NCBI RefSeq assembly: GCF_003425685.1
Contig: NZ_QJKM01000003.1
Span: forward strand, 186,001 to 250,000
Source of the DNA: Rhizobium terrae
Lineage (GTDB): Bacteria > Pseudomonadota > Alphaproteobacteria > Rhizobiales > Rhizobiaceae
DNA length: 64,000 nucleotides
Direction: 5' to 3'
The stretch's first letter is position 1; every line of letters begins with the position of its first letter. The position numbers were made by a program, and so were the translations under genes. Below, in pieces: positions 56,714-64,000 of the stretch. The notes beneath the pieces were generated by a model. The model did no database searches, was not told the DNA's origin, and saw nothing but the letters and a program-made list of their open reading frames with translations.

Positions 56714-57784
56714 ATGACGACGGCAACTGCGCCAAAGGCGCAATCTAACGATCTAATCAGTCAGATCATCTATGCGGTGCGCTCCATGGGGCTCGCGCCG
56801 ATCCCCCGCAATTACCAGCTCTTCTACGAAGCCTATATCGGCTCCAATCCCGATCTGACCCGTGATCTGGCGGCACTCGGAAGCCGTGCCACCCAGGAGG
56901 AACTCGACCAGCTCGCCCACCGGCATCTCGGAGCCGGCCAGGCAGCGGTCATCGACGACGCGCATTCCAAGCTGCTCGGCGAACTCGATTCCTTGCTGAA
57001 GCTGCTGCGTCAGGAACAGAATTCGCTGGAAAGCTACAGCAAGCTGCTCGGCGAAACGGCGCAGCGGATCAATTCGAAGAGCCACTTCTCGACCGACCTT
57101 TTGACCAACGCCATTTCGCTGCTCAGCGAGGCGACCGGCTCGACGCTGGCGCATGGCGAAAAGACGGTCGGCGGCGTCGTGCAGCGCTCGCAGGAGATGG
57201 ACCAGGTCCGCAAGGAGCTGGACGAATACAAGCGCATCGCCAATACGGATTCGCTGACGCGCATCGCCAATCGCCGGGCCTTCGACGAACGGCTGGCAGC
57301 GGTCTACAACAATTCGGCGACCCTGGCGCTCAGCGCGCTGGTGCTTGCCGACATCGACAATTTCAAGAAGATCAACGACAGCTTCGGCCATCCGGTGGGA
57401 GACAAGATCCTCGCGACGGTCGCCTCCGTCATCCGTGCCAATGTCCGCAAGGACGTGTTCGTCGCCCGCTCCGGCGGCGAGGAATTCGCGATGATCGTCG
57501 AAGGCAATACGCCGGACGAGGTGATGATCATCTGCGAGCGGGTCCGCCGGGCCTTGGAAACGCGGACGTTCCGCAATTCGCGCTCGGGCATCGACTACGG
57601 CCCCGTCACCATCTCGATCGGTTTTGCAATGGGTTCGCAGGCAAGCGATCCCGGCGAGCTTTATGCGAGCTCCGATACCGCGCTCTATCACGCCAAGAAC
57701 AGCGGCCGCAACCGCACCGTCTTCTTCGAGGACGGCATGCGGAAGGATTATGTCGGCAAGAGCTGGCTGATCTACCGGAAGTAA
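56714..57784 (+). CDS. GGDEF diguanylate cyclase
   Basis: A 356-residue protein without signal peptide or membrane helix. Residues 1-175 are helical with no named domain (NYQLFYEAYIG and a coiled-coil tail). The GGDEF domain (about 185-350) has DSLTRIANRRAFDE, DIDNFKKINDSFGHPVGDK and the active-site SGGEEF, so it should make cyclic di-GMP from GTP. The inhibitory I-site (RxxD five residues before GGEEF) is absent: RKDV stands there, so product inhibition may be lost. The upstream region is AT-rich with a clear gap of nearly 300 bases to fumC. Confidence 0.92.
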   Translation: MTTATAPKAQSNDLISQIIYAVRSMGLAPIPRNYQLFYEAYIGSNPDLTRDLAALGSRATQEELDQLAHRHLGAGQAAVIDDAHSKLLGELDSLLKLLRQEQNSLESYSKLLGETAQRINSKSHFSTDLLTNAISLLSEATGSTLAHGEKTVGGVVQRSQEMDQVRKELDEYKRIANTDSLTRIANRRAFDERLAAVYNNSATLALSALVLADIDNFKKINDSFGHPVGDKILATVASVIRANVRKDVFVARSGGEEFAMIVEGNTPDEVMIICERVRRALETRTFRNSRSGIDYGPVTISIGFAMGSQASDPGELYASSDTALYHAKNSGRNRTVFFEDGMRKDYVGKSWLIYRK

Positions 57785-57820
57785 CCCTCCGGAAAAGCTG
57801 CCGGCTCGCGACGGGCCGGC

Positions 57821-58429
57821 TCACCACATCGTTTTTGCGGCGCGCTCGGGCCATTCGCGGTCATAGGTTTCCCTGTCGAAATCGGCTTTCGCGGCTTTCA
57901 GCAGCGTGCCGGGGGTCGGCAGGCTCTTCGGGTCGACGAAATGCTCGGGGTTCCAGAGTTCTGCCCGCATCAGCGCCCTGGCGCACTGGAAATAGACTTC
58001 GTTGATGGTGATGACGGTGACGCTGCGCGGATGGCGTCCGTCCATCTCGAAGCTTTCCAGAAGCGCCGGCTCGACGGAAACGACGGCATGGCCGTTGATG
58101 CGCATCGTCGTGTTGGAACCCGGCACCAGAAACATCAGCGCGACGCGGGGGTCGCGGACGATATTCGACAGCGAATCGATGCGGTTGTTGCCGCGCCAGT
58201 CCGGCAGGAGCAAGGTTTTCTCGTCCCGAATTCTGACCGCACCGCCGAGATCGCCGCGCGGCGAACAATCGAGGCCTTCCGGCCCGACGGTCGCAAGCGC
58301 GACGAAGGGCGAAGCCTCGATCATCTGGCGATATTCCGGCGTCAGCGTCTTCGTCACTTTGGCGAGCGATGCCTCGGAAACACCGTCATAGATGGCCTTC
58401 AAATCTTCAACCGATGTGATGATCGTCAT
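57821..58429 (-). CDS. Pyridoxamine 5'-phosphate oxidase-like flavin protein
   Basis: A 202-residue protein with a split-barrel FMN-binding fold: ASPFVALATVGPEGLDCSPRGD, LLLPDWRGNNRIDSLSNIVRDPRVALMFLVPG and a VYFQCARALMRAELWNPE C-terminus. This fits the PPOX-type family with DR2398-like proteins (FMN-dependent, function not assigned). The start ATG 58429 (MTIITSVEDLKAIY) has GGGGA before it; the frame from 58474 is unlikely. It lies 66 bases after the hydrolase gene on the same strand and is probably its operon mate. Confidence 0.85.
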   Translation of the reverse strand: MTIITSVEDLKAIYDGVSEASLAKVTKTLTPEYRQMIEASPFVALATVGPEGLDCSPRGDLGGAVRIRDEKTLLLPDWRGNNRIDSLSNIVRDPRVALMFLVPGSNTTMRINGHAVVSVEPALLESFEMDGRHPRSVTVITINEVYFQCARALMRAELWNPEHFVDPKSLPTPGTLLKAAKADFDRETYDREWPERAAKTMW

Positions 58430-58495
58430 GATTCGTCCCCGCAATCGATCGCCCGTAGCCGGCGCCGGTGACACTATGATGACGTTTGCCGCCCA

Positions 58496-59422
58496 TCAAG
58501 CGGCAGCATCGCTGCCGGGAACATCGCGGGCAGGCCTCGGTCCCTCCGCAAGAAAGGCCGAGATGGTGTCGATCACCCCGCGATCGCTGACGATGCGGCG
58601 GTGCCCAAGCCCGTTCGCCCAATGGAGTCGCGCCGCAGCGCTGCCGTCGAAACGGCGGGCATGATCGGCCGCGACCTCCTTGTCGTCCTCGGCATGGACC
58701 ACCAGCAGCGGAACGTTCCCGCGCTCGGCCACCGCAACGGTATCGAAATCGTCGAGCGAGGCGCCGGCGATCTTCTCCGTGTGGCGGATCAGCAATGCCT
58801 TGACGTGCGGCGGCAATGCGACCATGCGGGAGAAGTCGTCGAAGAGCCAGTGGATGTGGCTCGGCGCGCCGATCACCACGGCTTTCGCCGGCGAGATCGA
58901 ACCCGCCCCGGGGAAGATGCCGCCCACGGCAAGCATGAGGCTGGCACCGCCGAAGGAATGGCCGACGGCGGCATCGAACCGGCCGAAGCGGCGCTCGGCT
59001 TCGACGATGGCTTCCACCGCCTGGCGCATGTTGAGGCTGCGGCCGCTCGACAGTCCGTGGCCGGGAAAATCGAGCACGACGACCTCCGCCCCCGTCTCCG
59101 CAAGTCCGGCCGGCAGGGCCGCGATATAGGCCGCGTTCGACCCCCAGCCGTGTACCACGAGGTAACGCGGCCGGCCGGCCTTGCCGTCACCGTTGAAACG
59201 ATAGGCCATCACCGCCGATCCGCCAGCCGCAAACGGTATTCTCTCGGCTTTTGCGAGCCTCCCGCGCCCCTCCTCCTCCATGGCCCTGGCCTTGTCGCTC
59301 TTCGGGCGCCGCGACGGCGTCCGGCAGAACAGCACGAAGGCAAGCTCGGCCGCTCTTTGCGGAAAAACCCTCCCAAAAGTGGCGAAGGCAAGACGGGTGA
59401 CCTGAATCGCAAACGGTGCCAT
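58496..59422 (-). CDS. Alpha/beta hydrolase
   Basis: A 308-residue alpha/beta-fold hydrolase with the HG oxyanion loop YLVVHGWGSN, the nucleophile elbow in AVGHSFGGAS, an acid in LLVVHAEDDKEV and the catalytic histidine in NGLGHRRIVSD. No lid or substrate-specific motif is recognised. The start is ATG 59422; an upstream TTG (59437) is possible. It is divergent from a MarR regulator, and a palindrome lies between the two starts, so it is likely the regulated target. Confidence 0.87.
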   Translation of the reverse strand: MAPFAIQVTRLAFATFGRVFPQRAAELAFVLFCRTPSRRPKSDKARAMEEEGRGRLAKAERIPFAAGGSAVMAYRFNGDGKAGRPRYLVVHGWGSNAAYIAALPAGLAETGAEVVVLDFPGHGLSSGRSLNMRQAVEAIVEAERRFGRFDAAVGHSFGGASLMLAVGGIFPGAGSISPAKAVVIGAPSHIHWLFDDFSRMVALPPHVKALLIRHTEKIAGASLDDFDTVAVAERGNVPLLVVHAEDDKEVAADHARRFDGSAAARLHWANGLGHRRIVSDRGVIDTISAFLAEGPRPARDVPGSDAAA

Positions 59423-59440
59423 AGTGAGAAAATCCAATAA

Positions 59441-59456
59441 TGTTCAATGTTGAACA
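59441..59456. promoter_or_regulatory. Candidate MarR operator
   Basis: TGTTCAA-TG-TTGAACA, a 16-base perfect inverted repeat in the 47-base gap between the hydrolase start and the marR start, overlapping where both promoters must lie. Confidence 0.65.
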
Positions 59457-59469
59457 ATAAAGTACAGGC

Positions 59470-59949
59470 ATGAACAAAAATCAAGCCCTTCCTTGGGATC
59501 ATCCGCGTTTTCGCAGCTGGGTGGCCGTGGCGCGCGCCTGCCAGCTCATGCAGACGGTGCTGACGCGCGAGCTTGCCGCCCTCGACATCAAGCCGCCGCA
59601 TCTCGATATCCTCGTCAATCTTTACCGGTTCGAGGGGATTTCGCAGCAGGAACTGGCCCGCAAGCTGCTGGTCGGCCGCTCCAACATGAGCATGACCCTG
59701 CCGCAGATGGAAAAGCGCGGGCTGGTCGAACGCATCGGAGACAAAAAAGACAAGCGCGTGCTGCGCCTCCATCTGACGGAACGGGGCCGAACGATCGCCG
59801 AGGAGGCGATGGCGATCCAGACCCGGCTGATCGAGCGCACGCTTTCCAACGAGCCGCTCGAACAATGCATGGCCATGGCCGAATCGATGGAACGGCTGAT
59901 CGTCACGCTGCAGGCCGAAATGCGCGAGGACGGTCCGGAGCCGGCCTGA
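59470..59949 (+). CDS. MarR family transcriptional regulator
   Basis: A 159-residue winged-helix regulator: GISQQELARKLLVGRSNMSMTLPQMEKRGLVERIGDKKDKRVLRLHLTERG contains the recognition helix (about residues 65-85) and wing (95-108), with the dimer helices at both ends. MarR proteins usually repress their own gene and a divergent neighbour until a phenolic or similar ligand binds. The divergent hydrolase and the palindrome at 59441 fit that scheme. The ligand is unknown. Confidence 0.92.
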   Translation: MNKNQALPWDHPRFRSWVAVARACQLMQTVLTRELAALDIKPPHLDILVNLYRFEGISQQELARKLLVGRSNMSMTLPQMEKRGLVERIGDKKDKRVLRLHLTERGRTIAEEAMAIQTRLIERTLSNEPLEQCMAMAESMERLIVTLQAEMREDGPEPA

Positions 59950-59964
59950 CGCACATGGGTTCGC

Positions 59965-60339
59965 TCAGCGCGACCTCTGCGGCGGATCGCGGCTCAATCC
60001 CTTTTCGGCGAGTTCCCGTTCGTAAGCGGCAAAAAGTTCCTCGCCTTGCTCGCCGAGTTCGCGCAGATAGGTCCAGGTGAAGATACCGCTGTCATGCCCG
60101 TCGTCGAAACCGATCCGCACCGCGTAATTGCCGGTGGGCGTGATCGCCCGGATGCCGACGTTGCGCTTGCCCGGCACGGTCACCTTCTGGCCGGGAGCAT
60201 GGCCCTGCACTTCCGCCGACGGGGAAAGAACGCGCATCATTTCCGCCGCCAGCGGAAAGGACCGGCCGTCGTTGAAGGTGATGTTCAGCGTGTGCCGGTC
60301 CTTCGAGACCCTCAATTCCGTCGGCCAGATCTCGCTCAT
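59965..60339 (-). CDS. DUF971 family protein
   Basis: A 124-residue protein of the DUF971 family, which shares the N-terminal domain of gamma-butyrobetaine hydroxylase: [78 protein letters not shown]. The domain often binds a metal ion, and related genes stand near Fe-S assembly genes. No function is assigned. It converges with marR, 15 bases away, and is divergent from moaA. Confidence 0.88.
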   Translation of the reverse strand: MSEIWPTELRVSKDRHTLNITFNDGRSFPLAAEMMRVLSPSAEVQGHAPGQKVTVPGKRNVGIRAITPTGNYAVRIGFDDGHDSGIFTWTYLRELGEQGEELFAAYERELAEKGLSRDPPQRSR

Positions 60340-60517
60340 GACCCAAACTCCCGATTGTCATTTCATCCCGCCGATGGATTATGGGCAGACGCGGTCCGCT
60401 GCAAGCGGTTTCCCCCTTCGTCACTCAATCCGTTTGCCCCCGCCCTCCGGACTGGCTGTCATACACTTGACGCCGAGCCTCAAAGCCCCCACTTTCAAGG
60501 GCAAGGGAGAATATCAC

Positions 60518-61567
60518 GTGAACAGTTTTGCAGGACCGGTCGGGGGCGCAGCACCAATCATCGCGGACAAGGCGCCGATGATCGACCCGTTCGGTCGTGC
60601 GGTCACCTATCTGCGCGTCTCGGTGACCGACCGCTGCGACTTCCGCTGCACCTATTGCATGGCGGAAAACATGACCTTCCTGCCGAAGAAGGACCTGCTG
60701 ACGCTCGAAGAGCTCAACCGGCTCTGTTCCGCCTTCATTTCCAAGGGCGTCCGTAAGATCCGCCTTACGGGCGGCGAACCGCTCGTGCGCAAGAACATCA
60801 TGTTCCTGGTGCGCGAGCTGGGCCGTCACGTCGAAGCCGGCTCGCTCGACGAACTGACGCTGACCACCAACGGCTCGCAGCTTGCCCGATATGCCGATGA
60901 GCTTTACGATTGCGGCGTCCGCCGCATCAACGTCTCCCTCGACACGCTTGATCCGGCCAAATTCAAGGCGATCACCCGCTGGGGCGATTTCCACAAGGTC
61001 ATGGAAGGCATCGACGCGGCGCAGAAGGCCGGCTTGAAGATCAAGCTCAACGCCGTGGCGCTCAAGGATTTCAACGAGTTCGAAATCCCCGAGATGATCC
61101 GCTTCGCGCATGGCCGCGGCATGGACATGACCGTCATCGAGACCATGCCGATGGGCGAGATCGAAGAGGACCGCACCGACCAATACCTGCCGCTTTCCAA
61201 GGTCCGGGCAGATCTCGAAGAGCAGTTCACGCTCTCCGACATCCCCTACAAGACCGGCGGCCCGGCCCGTTACGTCGAAGTCGGGGAAACCGGCGGCCGG
61301 CTCGGCTTCATCACGCCGATGACCCATAATTTCTGCGAAAGCTGCAACCGCGTGCGGCTGACCTGCACCGGCACGCTCTACATGTGTCTCGGCCAGAACG
61401 ACGCTGCCGACCTGCGCACGGCGCTGCGCGCCTCCGAGGGCGACGACTATCTCTCCGCCGCGATCGACGAGGCGATCGGCCGCAAGCCGAAGGGCCACGA
61501 CTTCATCATCGACCGCCAGCACAAGCGCCCCGCCGTGGCGCGGCACATGAGTGTGACCGGCGGCTAA
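60518..61567 (+). CDS. moaA: GTP 3',8-cyclase MoaA
   Basis: A 349-residue radical SAM enzyme: the first cluster motif CDFRCTYC (Cys40, 44, 47), the GGEP region in [11 protein letters not shown], and the second cluster [13 protein letters not shown]...MCLGQ at the C-terminus, which ends in GG as MoaA requires. With MoaC it makes cPMP, the first molybdopterin precursor. GTG 60518 with AAGGGA eight bases before it gives the family length; the frame upstream is longer but out of family. Its stop overlaps the stop of the convergent TPR gene by four bases. Confidence 0.96.
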   Translation: MNSFAGPVGGAAPIIADKAPMIDPFGRAVTYLRVSVTDRCDFRCTYCMAENMTFLPKKDLLTLEELNRLCSAFISKGVRKIRLTGGEPLVRKNIMFLVRELGRHVEAGSLDELTLTTNGSQLARYADELYDCGVRRINVSLDTLDPAKFKAITRWGDFHKVMEGIDAAQKAGLKIKLNAVALKDFNEFEIPEMIRFAHGRGMDMTVIETMPMGEIEEDRTDQYLPLSKVRADLEEQFTLSDIPYKTGGPARYVEVGETGGRLGFITPMTHNFCESCNRVRLTCTGTLYMCLGQNDAADLRTALRASEGDDYLSAAIDEAIGRKPKGHDFIIDRQHKRPAVARHMSVTGG

Positions 61568-63171
61568 CCCCGCTTTGGGGCCGGGCCGCTGCACACGTCG
61601 GCAAAGGCGAGATAGACTCTTTCCATTCTGGGAAACGCGCTGAGGTTGTTGCTCTCGATGGATTGGATTGCCTGTTCAAGTATCGACTTGGCGGCATCTC
61701 CCTCGCCCGAAAGCCATAGGGCCTTGGCGTAGTTCGCTGAAATGAGGATTCTCGCCGGCAACTGGCCTTCCCAGGTGCAAGCCTCGTCGAATGCCGGTTT
61801 CAGATAATGCAGCGCTTCGTCGATACGGTCCGTCTCGCATAACAGCCGACCGAGCGCGTTGCGCAGCAAGGTCAAAGACTGTCTGACGTCTGCATCCGAT
61901 GAAGCCGTGTTCTCGAGCGCGTCCCTGAAGAGCGGTTCGGCTTCAGAGTATAATTTGTTGTCAAGGAGAAGGATGGCGTAATTTGCAAGACGTTTGGCGG
62001 CCACGCTGCTCGACGCCCCGAATGTAGTTATAGCATGCTGGATGGATTTTTGAAGAAATGGGCCTGCCTCGTCAAAGCGGCCGGCCTGAAGCAGCATGGT
62101 GCCCATGTTGGCGAGATGCCGCACAGCTTGCGGATGTTCAAGTCCGATCGTCTCTCGATCGATTTTTATCGACAGCCGCAACAGCCGGACGCCGGCGTCG
62201 ATACGTCCCTGTTCAAAGCGGATGGTGGCGAGATTGTTCAGCCAGACCGCGAAATCGGGATGCGGCTGCGAAAGCACAACGGAACCGATGCTCAAGGCTT
62301 CCTGAACGAGCTTGGAAGCCGCGGGAAACTGACGCCTGTCCATCAGGACGGCAGCCAGGCTGTTAAGCGTGCGTGCCAGGTTTGGACGGTCGTCTGAAAG
62401 GCGGTAGAATTTTACCGCGTCCTCGAAAAGGGCTGCAGCCTCTTCGCGTTGCCCCAGCCGATTTTTGGCCTGGGCGAGGTGCGTGCTGATCCGGATAAGT
62501 TCTTCCGGCGGCGCATTCTCTGAGCGAAGAATTTCCCCTGCCTGCGTCAGGGCAGCAGATGCTGCACGCCAGTCGGATGCTTCGGCCGCGGTTACGCCGT
62601 ATTGCGTCAGATATTCGGCTGACTTGTCGCTTTCATAACGGACTGCAAGGCGGGAAGCTTCACGCCAGCTGGCCAGCGAACCGACATAGTCAAGCCGGAC
62701 CCGCTGGAGTTCGGCCCGAACGGCGCGGGTATCCGCGGCATCTTGCCCCTTCCGGAGAACCTCGCGCTCAGCTGCGTCCAGCTTGCTCAAAAGCCGATCC
62801 TCGGCATCCGCGAGAATGGCTTCGGCCTTGTCATATCTCTTTTGTGCTATTTCCCGGCGCGCCTGTTCCTTCAGGCTTTCGATTTCCCCGTCATCGCTGG
62901 TTAACTGGTCCAAGCGCTGCTGCATCGAACGATAGGCCATGGCGATCTGGACAAGCTTCGTCACCAACTCATTGGTGGGTACCTGTCTTTCGCCCAGGAT
63001 CTCGAAAAAAGCTGCCGTCGCGGCATTGGTGACGCCTAAATCCGCGCTCAGCTTTGCGATGCGTTCTTCGGATCTACTTTCCATAACCCCGGCCAACTCC
63101 TGGCCGGTCATTCCAAATACAATGGAAATATCGCCCTGACTGGAGATATCCCTGACCATATATCCTGCCAT
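61564..63171 (-). CDS. TPR protein with N-terminal sensor-like module
   Basis: A 535-residue protein without signal peptide or membrane helix. The N-terminus holds a short hydrophobic-glycine strand ([15 protein letters not shown]), then a helical module (about residues 34-95: [29 protein letters not shown]). Families of TPR proteins tied to conflict or signalling systems often have this SQGD...GVT-ILGE pattern (recalled, not searched). The rest (about 105-530) is kinesin-light-chain-like TPR repeats with about 42-residue spacing, visible as [36 protein letters not shown] and [18 protein letters not shown]. Start 63171, or 63159 with AGGA before it. The upstream small gene ends 11 bases before. 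Confidence 0.78.
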   Translation of the reverse strand: MAGYMVRDISSQGDISIVFGMTGQELAGVMESRSEERIAKLSADLGVTNAATAAFFEILGERQVPTNELVTKLVQIAMAYRSMQQRLDQLTSDDGEIESLKEQARREIAQKRYDKAEAILADAEDRLLSKLDAAEREVLRKGQDAADTRAVRAELQRVRLDYVGSLASWREASRLAVRYESDKSAEYLTQYGVTAAEASDWRAASAALTQAGEILRSENAPPEELIRISTHLAQAKNRLGQREEAAALFEDAVKFYRLSDDRPNLARTLNSLAAVLMDRRQFPAASKLVQEALSIGSVVLSQPHPDFAVWLNNLATIRFEQGRIDAGVRLLRLSIKIDRETIGLEHPQAVRHLANMGTMLLQAGRFDEAGPFLQKSIQHAITTFGASSSVAAKRLANYAILLLDNKLYSEAEPLFRDALENTASSDADVRQSLTLLRNALGRLLCETDRIDEALHYLKPAFDEACTWEGQLPARILISANYAKALWLSGEGDAAKSILEQAIQSIESNNLSAFPRMERVYLAFADVCSGPAPKRG

Positions 63172-63182
63172 TTCGGCAGAAC

Positions 63183-63626
63183 TTACTTTTTTGAGGAATT
63201 ATCTCCCTCCAGGCCACCGATATCGATCTTGCCGGTCGCCGAGTTCAAGCCCTGTACGTGGAAGTATCTGCCATATTTGACATTCTTGATCAGGATATCA
63301 CCGGCGGCCTTCAAATCCTCAATCGAGACGCCGGCCTTCGCCAGGTCGGCCGCCGGTCGTGCCTGGAGAGCAGCCTGCAACTGACCAATACGATCAAGAA
63401 TTTCCTGATCGTCGTTGGCGGCGGTGCTCTTGATTTCCTCGACGACTTTCTGGCGGTTTTCCTCTTTGGCCGGCTCTGCATCAAGTTCGGCAAAGGACTT
63501 CAGCCGAGGGATAAGCAACGCCTTGACGCCGGCATAAGCGTCCTTCACAGCCTGTCCTGCCGTCTCCTTCAAGGCGCTGGTTGCGCCGGCCGCAATAATC
63601 GCCACAAGGGCGGAAATCGGGTCCAT
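63183..63626 (-). CDS. Small helical protein with beta-rich tail
   Basis: A 147-residue protein. Residues 1-40 are hydrophobic and Ala/Gly-rich (ISALVAIIAAGATSALKETAGQAV), followed by an acidic helical part (about 40-95) and a C-terminal tail that looks like short strands (ILIKNVKYGRYFHVQGLNS, then TGKIDIGG). N-terminal helical segments of this type occur on conflict-system proteins, where they often pair with a strand-repeat tail; I infer a link to the adjacent TPR protein. ATG 63626 has GGAGG six bases upstream; an earlier frame reaches 63650. A TATAAT lies upstream. Family not assigned. Confidence 0.65.
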   Translation of the reverse strand: MDPISALVAIIAAGATSALKETAGQAVKDAYAGVKALLIPRLKSFAELDAEPAKEENRQKVVEEIKSTAANDDQEILDRIGQLQAALQARPAADLAKAGVSIEDLKAAGDILIKNVKYGRYFHVQGLNSATGKIDIGGLEGDNSSKK

Positions 63627-63655
63627 GAAATCCTCCACCTTCATAAGCACTAGAT

Positions 63656-63661
63656 ATTATA
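63656..63661 (-). promoter_or_regulatory. -10 hexamer before the small helical gene
   Basis: A perfect TATAAT on the minus strand, 30 bases before ATG 63626. No convincing -35 is visible at 16-18 bases. Confidence 0.45.
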
Positions 63662-63727
63662 GAACCAAATCATAATCGTCGAGGCGCCAAGACCTACATA
63701 GAGGCGCCTAAAGCAGGGACGACAGGA

Positions 63728-63937
63728 CTAAACATCGCGATGAACCGTTGCAGCCTGACTGATCCGCATGCTCTCGACCAACTCCATATCGTTGTTTGCG
63801 GCGCTGGTCTTGAGTTCTCCGATATCTGGCGCGGGGCCTTCGCGACCGGACGGCACGACTTCAGTTTCTTCGCGTGCTCGGATACGCGGGCCAAACAGCG
63901 CCGAAATCCTTGCGGCAAGGGAAGAAACAGTACCCAT
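63728..63937 (-). pseudogene. Shortened paralogue of the small helical protein
   Basis: A 69-residue frame whose product aligns with the 147-residue neighbour. MGTVSSLAA aligns with MDPISALVA. After a gap of about 27 residues, ISALFGPRIR...IGELKTSAANNDMELV aligns without further gaps to VKALLIPRLK...VEEIKSTAANDDQEIL, with about a third of positions identical. The hydrophobic helical block and the C-terminal strand tail are missing. It therefore looks like a worn duplicate, or a trimmed regulator made from it. The start is ATG 63937 (other ATGs upstream). It may continue past the region seen, but the frame has a stop at 63728. Confidence 0.55.
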
Positions 63938-64000
63938 CCAATCGCACCCCATCAGCCTGAGCATAGTGAGCGTACCACAGCTTGGTTGAGGGGCCTAGAT

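Noticed and set aside
63694..63918. Alternative minus-strand frame at the right edge
   Set aside because: Other frame of the same DNA as the shortened paralogue; no similarity to the neighbour protein, whereas the chosen frame aligns well.

Overview
The window is a chromosomal segment of a member of the Rhizobiaceae (Rhizobium / Agrobacterium / Ensifer-type Alphaproteobacteria). This rests on its gene content and sequence style, not on a database match. It carries a giant GPR/RgsE-type growth-pole protein, a CckA cell-cycle kinase, a DksA with a single cysteine, a chimeric malic enzyme next to bluB, the order rpiA / DUF2059 protein / gor, alphaproteobacterial SOS operators before recA, and two copies of a rhizobial-type intergenic repeat. 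Coding density and GC are high. Many long open frames antisense to real genes are composition artefacts and are left out.

Left part (1-22.2 kb): the 3' end of purL, a membrane protein, and a bolA / small basic protein / exported protein / grxD run that ends at a Bcr/CflA-type exporter. On the minus strand follow ttcA with an inositol-monophosphatase-family gene, then alaS, recA and cckA. Next come a FliO-like protein, dksA, a SixA-type phosphatase, the ycjX/DUF697 pair, an exported protein, the folP-folB-folK operon and a DUF922 putative metalloprotease.

Middle (22.2-41.6 kb): a gene-free interval ends in a strong terminator and carries LexA-like direct repeats, so it may encode a small RNA. 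After it come a 2Fe-2S ferredoxin, an orphan HPt protein and, divergent from that, the 2109-residue growth pole ring homologue with 33-residue repeats. A SnoaL-like gene, an Mla-type lipid transport operon (permease, ATPase, MCE protein, lipoprotein), a dipeptide epimerase, an MFS permease, a calcineurin-type phosphatase and the malic enzyme follow.

Right part (41.6-61.6 kb): bluB behind a cobalamin riboswitch, nadE with a WD40-like PD40 protein, a GFA-family protein, a class II DAHP synthase, an orphan TadG-like pilus protein, gor, a DUF2059 protein, rpiA, gph, an L,D-transpeptidase, fumC, a GGDEF protein, a flavin oxidase-like protein, a hydrolase divergent from a MarR regulator with a palindromic operator, a DUF971 protein and moaA.

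Right edge (61.6-64.0 kb): this looks like accessory DNA inserted against the 3' end of moaA. It holds a TPR protein with a sensor-like N-terminus, a small helical protein with a beta-rich tail, and a shortened, internally deleted paralogue of that small protein. The organisation resembles modules linked to conflict or defence systems. No catalytic effector lies inside the window, so this reading is a hypothesis. It is the best candidate here for something undescribed.
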